From positions 1-5,198 of the forward strand of contig JAGOUF010000209.1 in NCBI GenBank assembly GCA_018061385.1: a stretch of 5,198 bases of DNA, given 5' to 3'. Below are positions 1 to 2,990 of this stretch, piece after piece. The stretch comes from Chitinophagaceae bacterium (lineage in GTDB: Bacteria; Bacteroidota; Bacteroidia; Chitinophagales; Chitinophagaceae). A program made the position numbers and the translations under genes. The notes beneath the pieces were generated by a model. That model did not search any database. It was not told the DNA's origin and was given only the letters and a program-made list of their open reading frames with translations. The stretch's first letter is position 1; each line of letters begins with the position of its first letter.

Positions 1-636
1 TGAAGCAACAATATAGTTTTCTGGCAAGGTAATTTGTACAGTGTAATTACCAAATTCACTATAAAATTCTCCTTGATCTACATAAGGCATTTCGTGCCAA
101 CCTTGTTGATTGTACACCGCAGGTTTGGGGTACCATTGTGTTACTTGAAAACCATTTTTTGTAAATCCACCTCTCGAAAAATTAAAAGGCAACTTCACAA
201 AAAATGGTGTAGAAATCGTGATAGAACTTTTTGGAGCAAGGGGTGTAGGTAAAACCAGTTTAACGATATCAATATATGTTGGGTGAGCTTCTATACCAGC
301 AGCAGTTCCATTAACTCTAAAGTTTAATTGATTGATATAGCCTTTCTCATCATCATTGCTAAAATAAAATTTCGTACTTCCGTTGGCAATGGTTTGTTCA
401 GAAAAAGCTGTTCTATCGTTTCTATAAGCATTGGACCAAATATGAAACCAAATAAACGTTAACGTATCAGGAGAATTGTTGTAATAAGTAATCTTCTCAA
501 AACCATCTAAGGTTTTGGCTGTATCGTTTAAAGTAACTTGAATTTGATAATTCACTTGTTGTTGCCAATACATATCCTGACCCAAAGCCACATGCAAGTT
601 CATCAACAAAATAAAAACACTCAACAAATATTTCAC
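1..636 (-). CDS. Secreted M1-family (gluzincin) metallopeptidase, N-terminal part; gene continues past the left edge
   Basis: The frame is open for 212 codons from a GTG at 636 to base 1, so the 3' end lies outside the window. GTG is chosen because an in-frame TGA sits two codons upstream (640-642) and because the product then starts with a good signal peptide: Lys2, a hydrophobic stretch (about residues 4-18) and a likely signal peptidase cleavage after A-L-G (Gly19). The next ATG, at codon 12, would destroy this signal. The mature part matches the N-terminal beta-sandwich domain of Bacteroidota M1 peptidases: an amphipathic early segment (WQQQVNYQIQVTL, 24-36), FIWFHIWSNAY (61-71), QWYPKPAVY (167-175), and GWHEMPYVDQGEFYSEFGNY (179-198). 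The catalytic GxMEN and HExxH zinc motifs normally lie after this domain, so they are not visible and activity cannot be judged. The protein probably acts in the periplasm or at the outer surface as an aminopeptidase-like enzyme. Family assignment is fairly firm; substrate is unknown. Confidence 0.85.
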   Translation of the reverse strand, partial: MKYLLSVFILLMNLHVALGQDMYWQQQVNYQIQVTLNDTAKTLDGFEKITYYNNSPDTLTFIWFHIWSNAYRNDRTAFSEQTIANGSTKFYFSNDDEKGYINQLNFRVNGTAAGIEAHPTYIDIVKLVLPTPLAPKSSITISTPFFVKLPFNFSRGGFTKNGFQVTQWYPKPAVYNQQGWHEMPYVDQGEFYSEFGNYTVQITLPENYIVAS

Positions 637-692
637 AAATCAAAATTTTGTGTTGAAGATAATTAAATAGGTTCAATCAATTTTATACCATT

Positions 693-732
693 CAACAACA
701 AAATCAATATATAAAAATATTGCTTGTTGTTG
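693..732 (-). terminator. Long hairpin between the oxidoreductase stop and the peptidase start; candidate terminator
   Basis: Bases 693-701 (CAACAACAA) are perfectly complementary to 724-732 (TTGTTGTTG). Inside them 705-710 (CAATAT) pairs with 717-722 (ATATTG) around a six-base loop, giving 15 pairs with one small asymmetric internal loop. It begins 10 bases beyond the stop of the upstream minus-strand gene, where a terminator would be expected. On the minus strand the 3' arm is T-rich but no clean T-tract follows, so it is not a textbook intrinsic terminator; it could instead be an mRNA-stabilising or processing hairpin. Confidence 0.45.
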
Positions 733-742
733 TATGTGTTAA

Positions 743-1720
743 TTATGCACCCAAAAGGCTGGTACTATTAATTTTATCTAAAATTTTATGAGCAACTTCC
801 ATGGCTAAATAACCATCAATTTCACTAACAATAGTTGGTTTATTGTTTACAATGCTATCTACAAAAGCTTCTAACTCTAGTTTAATAGCATTGGCAGGTG
901 GAATAACAGGATTGGCAACAGCAATTGTTTTTTTACCTTTGGGTGTATCTAAATCAAACGAAAAAACATTTTTATCGCTGTCTTCTTTTAGTTTAATTAC
1001 TTCAGCTTTTTTCTCTAAAAAATCTATACCAATGTAGCTGTCTTTTTGAAACAAACGCATTTTACGCATTTTCTTCATGCTAATTCTACTGCTGGTTAAA
1101 TTGGCAACACAACCATTGTTAAATTCAATTCTAACGTTGGCAATATCTGGTGTATCGGTCATTACAGCAACACCATTGGCACTAATATTTTTTACATCAC
1201 TTTTTACTAAACTCAAAATAATGTCTAAATCATGAATCATTAAATCCAATATTACACTTACTTCAGTGCCTCTCGGATTAAATTGTGCCAAACGATGCAC
1301 TTCAATAAACATAGGGTTTAAGTTCAAATCTTTCACTGCTAAATATGCAGGATTAAAGCGTTCAACATGTCCAACTTGTACTTTCACATTGGCTTCACGT
1401 ACCATATCAACCAAATCCTTAGCCTCTGGAATGGTGTTGCACAAAGGCTTTTCAACAAAAACATGTTTACCTTTTCGTACAGCTTTCATACAAATTTCAA
1501 AATGCCAATCCGTAGGTACAACAACATCAATAATGTCGCAAGCATCCATTAATTTGTCTTCATCCATAAAGCGTTTAATACCATATTCGGCAATTACAGC
1601 TTTTGCATTATCGTTATTGGGATCAAAAAAACCAATAATTTTTACACCTTCAATTTCTTTCCAATTGTTTAAATGAAATTTTCCTAAATGGCCAACGCCA
1701 AACACACCAACTTTTAACAT
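743..1720 (-). CDS. Gfo/Idh/MocA-family NAD(P)-dependent oxidoreductase, resembling UDP-sugar 3-dehydrogenases of the GnnA type
   Basis: A complete 325-residue protein, normal length for the family. The N-terminal Rossmann fold shows the dinucleotide motif G8-V-G10-H-L-G13 after the first beta strand, with an acidic D33 at the end of strand two that suggests NAD preference. The family signature E90-K91-P92 contributes the conserved lysine to the active site. The C-terminal alpha/beta domain carries VGHVERFNPA (116-125), IEVHRLAQFNPRG (139-151) and LMIHDLD (160-166), whose His163 is the usual catalytic histidine. The VERFNPA, HRLA and MIHDLD set is, from memory, typical of the group that includes GnnA, the UDP-GlcNAc 3-dehydrogenase used to make 2,3-diamino sugars for lipid A; that precise role is inference. 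No aminotransferase partner is visible in the window. The start is the ATG at 1720, which places the beta strand and GxGxxG at the very N-terminus. There is no Shine-Dalgarno. It lies 106 bases ahead of the peptidase gene on the same strand, separated from it by a hairpin. Confidence 0.9.
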   Translation of the reverse strand: MLKVGVFGVGHLGKFHLNNWKEIEGVKIIGFFDPNNDNAKAVIAEYGIKRFMDEDKLMDACDIIDVVVPTDWHFEICMKAVRKGKHVFVEKPLCNTIPEAKDLVDMVREANVKVQVGHVERFNPAYLAVKDLNLNPMFIEVHRLAQFNPRGTEVSVILDLMIHDLDIILSLVKSDVKNISANGVAVMTDTPDIANVRIEFNNGCVANLTSSRISMKKMRKMRLFQKDSYIGIDFLEKKAEVIKLKEDSDKNVFSFDLDTPKGKKTIAVANPVIPPANAIKLELEAFVDSIVNNKPTIVSEIDGYLAMEVAHKILDKINSTSLLGA

Positions 1721-1982
1721 ACAAAATAATTTATGATAGTAGCCAAAAAGTGTTTTTTTATGTTGATACCAGCTTTTAGTATTTCATGGCATCATCGTTG
1801 CGTCGCACTCTTCAACGTTCTGTTATTAATTCAGCAATTTAATTTATCGCCGTAAAGGTAAACATTGAGTACATCTAATAATGAATGAGTGTTAGTATGT
1901 GGAAATGTTGATGGGATATTTAAGTTATTTGTAAATTTTAAAAAAATCAAGCAGTTTATTTAGACTTACGCCAACAAAATTT
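1721..1982. other. Intergenic region with a possible degenerate interspersed repeat (about 1740-1840)
   Basis: No convincing ORF, tRNA or strong terminator was found in these 262 bases between the oxidoreductase start and the toxin pseudogene stop. The block around 1785-1822 is richer in G and C than its surroundings and includes CATCATCGTTGCGTCGCACT (1791-1810). It shares the octamer GACGCAAC (minus strand, 1798-1805) with the plus strand at 2690-2697. The block gives the impression of an interspersed intergenic repeat of this phylum, but that is from memory and cannot be tested here. The stretch after the toxin stop has only a weak fold followed by seven Ts on the minus strand (about 1947-1953). 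Confidence 0.25.
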
Positions 1983-2276
1983 TTAAAACAATCTTTTTTT
2001 ATTGGGGCTTTGTTTAGCCATAAATACACTGTATACAACAATTGTGTTATCAAAGACTTCATAAATAACAGTGTATGGAAACCTGTAAACTTTACCTTCT
2101 CTAACTGTTTTTTCGTAGAAACCTTAGGTGTTGGGATTTCTTAAAAGACTATCAAAAAAGTTATCTAACTCATTTAAAAAATCTAAACCTAAACCTTCTT
2201 TTTGAATTTCATACCAATCATAAGCCTCAATAATTTCAATAGTTGCTAGAGGACGAACTTCAATTTTATAAGCCAT
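1983..2276 (-). pseudogene. RelE/ParE-family toxin gene inactivated by an in-frame TAA at codon 51
   Basis: Reading from the ATG at 2276 gives a RelE/ParE-like polypeptide in one continuous frame to the TAA at 1983-1985: 97 sense-length positions, a normal size. The only break is TAA at 2124-2126. Before it are MAYKIEVRPLA (1-11), a helical segment with AYDWYE (18-23) and GLGLDFLNELDNFFDSLLRNP (first half of the fold). After it are GFYEKTVREGKVYRFPYTV (52-70), IYEV and VVYSVFMAKQSPNKKR (80-95), which carry the conserved basic and aromatic core (R59, R65, FPY, the terminal K/R cluster). Family members usually have Tyr near the interrupted position, and TAA differs from TAT or TAC by one base, so a single point mutation explains the loss. 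The gene overlaps the antitoxin by 11 bases (2266-2276), the usual coupled arrangement. A functional toxin would be an mRNA interferase or gyrase inhibitor; which one cannot be read from the sequence. The truncated 50-residue product lacks the core and should be inactive. A sequencing error is the main alternative. Confidence 0.85.
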
Positions 2277-2496
2277 TCCTTTTATCTTTATTGATTGCCA
2301 TTGATTTTACTTCATCCCAAGAAAAAGACTTTCCTTCATTATTCAAATAATTGTTTCTTTCAGCAAATATTAAAGCTTTTCTTGCAGATTCAGTATCAAT
2401 TTCATCTTCAATAATAGTATAAATTGCTTCTATTTTTTTATCGTCAGCAGTTTGTATGTATTGAGTTAATTTTTCTCTAATTGTTGCTGTATTCAT
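2266..2496 (-). CDS. Antitoxin of the RelE/ParE-type module (small addiction-module protein)
   Basis: An intact 76-residue, highly charged protein. The N-terminal half (TIREKLTQYIQTADDKKIEA, residues 5-24, continuing through IYTIIEDEI, 25-33) matches a small antitoxin type common in Bacteroidota, where proteins of this pattern sit directly upstream of RelE-like toxins. The C-terminal part has FSWDEVKSMAI (58-68), the S/W-x-E-V-K segment usually found there, which presumably wraps the toxin. No separate DNA-binding domain such as a ribbon-helix-helix or helix-turn-helix is obvious. The gene is first in the two-gene unit, and its last codons overlap the toxin start by 11 bases. Its start is the ATG at 2496 with an A/T-rich, Shine-Dalgarno-free leader. 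Because the toxin frame is broken, the antitoxin is now probably an orphan; it might still neutralise related toxins encoded elsewhere. Family recognition is good, but there is no firm gene name. Confidence 0.8.
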   Translation of the reverse strand: MNTATIREKLTQYIQTADDKKIEAIYTIIEDEIDTESARKALIFAERNNYLNNEGKSFSWDEVKSMAINKDKRNGL

Positions 2497-2510
2497 AAAA
2501 TAGTTTTACT

Positions 2511-2526
2511 AAACGAATTTACGTTT
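2511..2526. promoter_or_regulatory. Inverted repeat upstream of the antitoxin; candidate operator
   Basis: AAACG (2511-2515) and CGTTT (2522-2526) form a 5-bp inverted repeat with a six-base centre, starting 15 bases upstream of the antitoxin ATG. The longer half-site ACTAAACG (2508-2515) recurs in inverted orientation at 2573-2580. Toxin-antitoxin modules are generally autoregulated through inverted repeats in this position, so an operator is plausible. Short repeats in AT-rich DNA also arise by chance, and no clear promoter hexamers were found. Confidence 0.3.
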
Positions 2527-2593
2527 TTTAGAAACATCAAATGATAAAAGACTTATAATTTAAACCCACCAACGTTTAGTATAGTTTTTATTC

Positions 2594-2611
2594 TTCATTT
2601 TTAAAAATGAA
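2594..2611. repeat. 18-base perfect palindrome
   Basis: TTCATTTTTAAAAATGAA is identical to its own reverse complement, with nine-base arms and no spacer. Such dyads can be protein-binding sites. In DNA this AT-rich one palindrome of this size is not very surprising, so no function is claimed. Confidence 0.5.
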
Positions 2612-2628
2612 TATAGATTCTCAGCTCT

Positions 2629-2648
2629 GATAAAGACCATCCTTTATC
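2629..2648. repeat. 7-bp stem-loop in the toxin-antitoxin/thr intergenic region
   Basis: GATAAAG (2629-2635) pairs perfectly with CTTTATC (2642-2648) around a six-base loop. No T-tract follows on either strand, so it is not an intrinsic terminator. It lies about 140 bases upstream of the leader ORF and could be promoter-associated or part of an old mobile fragment. Confidence 0.4.
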
Positions 2649-2786
2649 CAATTGTACAAGTATGCACTGCTAAAGCAGGATTTAACAATGACGCAACAGA
2701 AGTGTAACAATGGTTCTTTTGGTGATTAAATAAAATATCTTCCTAAAATAACTAGTGTTAGTTTAATTTTTTTGGCTAATAAAAAA

Positions 2787-2906
2787 ATGCCTTCTATTTT
2801 TAGCCCAATGAATTTAGTATTATCAATAGTAACAAATCTCCTTACAAGTGGAACGCCTGCCACTACTACTATTATTACTAATACAACAACAACCCGTAAG
2901 GGTTGA
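2787..2906 (+). CDS. thrL: Thr/Ile-rich leader peptide of the threonine operon attenuator
   Basis: A 39-codon ORF from ATG 2787 to TGA 2904-2906, ending 84 bases before thrA. Eleven of its residues are Thr, and residues 26-36 read TTTIITNTTTT: eight Thr and two Ile in eleven codons. It ends R-K-G. This is the hallmark of a classical attenuation leader such as E. coli thrL, which also alternates Thr and Ile codons in front of thrA. The peptide itself need have no function; ribosome stalling at the Thr/Ile codons under shortage of charged tRNA is the signal. An in-frame ATG at 2808 would give 32 residues. I prefer 2787 because seven As precede and overlap it, the upstream composition favoured by Bacteroidota, whereas 2808 has a T-rich upstream. 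There is no Shine-Dalgarno for either. Thr codon choice is mixed (ACT early, ACA late), so more than one tRNA-Thr may be sensed. Position next to thrA makes this assignment strong; the exact start is uncertain. Confidence 0.85.
   Translation: MPSIFSPMNLVLSIVTNLLTSGTPATTTIITNTTTTRKG
2847..2864 (+). promoter_or_regulatory. Leader hairpin ahead of the Thr/Ile codons (possible pause structure)
   Basis: AGTGG (2847-2851) pairs with CCACT (2860-2864) around an eight-base loop, immediately before and into the first control Thr codon. A 5' hairpin in this location is typical of attenuators, where it pauses polymerase until a ribosome starts the leader. Its loop bases ACGCC (2853-2857) are also complementary to GGCGT (2928-2932) inside the presumed terminator, offering a possible competing fold. 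Confidence 0.35.
2890..2905 (+). promoter_or_regulatory. Hairpin over the end of the leader ORF
   Basis: CAACCC (2890-2895) pairs perfectly with GGGTTG (2900-2905), closing a GTAA tetraloop. The stem spans the last Thr codons, Arg-Lys-Gly and most of the TGA stop. A ribosome at the stop codon would melt it, while a ribosome stalled in the middle of the Thr/Ile run would leave it free. It is therefore a natural switching element of the attenuator. The stem is directly visible; the role is inferred. Confidence 0.5.
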
Positions 2907-2916
2907 ATATCATTAT

Positions 2917-2970
2917 ATTAAATCTTGGGCGTAAGCTGTATTTTACAAGAATAGTTTTATTTAATTTTTT
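2917..2970 (+). terminator. Candidate attenuator terminator upstream of thrA
   Basis: ATTAAAT (2917-2923) is complementary to ATTTAAT (2959-2965), and inside it CTTG (2924-2927) pairs with CAAG (2946-2949) with a further TAA/TTA pairing (2932-2934 region with 2943-2945). The outer arm runs into six consecutive Ts (2965-2970). Position between leader stop and thrA start, plus the T-tract, fit an intrinsic terminator. The stem is AT-rich and has a nine-base bulge at 2950-2958, so the exact pairing is tentative; TTGAAT (2903-2908) can alternatively pair with ATTCAA (2971-2976), which could form an antiterminator. Confidence 0.45.
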
Positions 2971-2990
2971 ATTCAAACAAACATATTTCA

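Larger units (their letters stand above)
2497..2786. other. Divergent intergenic region without a gene, rich in small inverted repeats
   Basis: This stretch separates the minus-strand toxin-antitoxin unit from the plus-strand threonine leader and must contain both promoters. No ORF with coding character was seen. It holds the possible operator at 2511-2526, the palindrome at 2594-2611, the hairpin at 2629-2648, a small CTGC/GCAG inverted repeat (2667-2670 with 2675-2678) and a direct repeat of TAACAATG (2683-2690 and 2705-2712). No good match to the Bacteroidota TAnnTTTG promoter element was found at a suitable distance on either strand. Confidence 0.5.

Noticed and set aside
34..252. 72-codon plus-strand ORF
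   Set aside because: It lies antisense to the well-supported M1 peptidase frame and has no family resemblance.
843..1037. Plus-strand ORF over the oxidoreductase gene
   Set aside because: It is the complement of a conserved Gfo/Idh/MocA coding sequence; low-complexity Ser/Phe-rich translation typical of an antisense shadow.
1266..1676. 136-codon plus-strand ORF, and a second at 1367-1552
   Set aside because: Both are antisense to the Rossmann and EKP regions of the oxidoreductase, and neither looks like a protein family.
1930..1985. Intrinsic terminator after the toxin pseudogene
   Set aside because: There is a T-tract on the minus strand, but the possible stem before it is only a few weak pairs.
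2124..2126. Recoding or readthrough at the toxin TAA
   Set aside because: TAA is not a known selenocysteine or pyrrolysine codon and no slippery or stimulatory sequence is evident; a point mutation is simpler.
2697..2786. Promoter of the thr leader
   Set aside because: The nearest matches to TAnnTTTG (for example 2714-2721) lack the TA or a properly spaced TTG upstream element, so no call is made.
2787..2906. Leader ORF as a random low-complexity ORF
   Set aside because: The Thr/Ile bias exactly matches the product of the adjacent operon, and hairpins and a T-tract follow in the right order.
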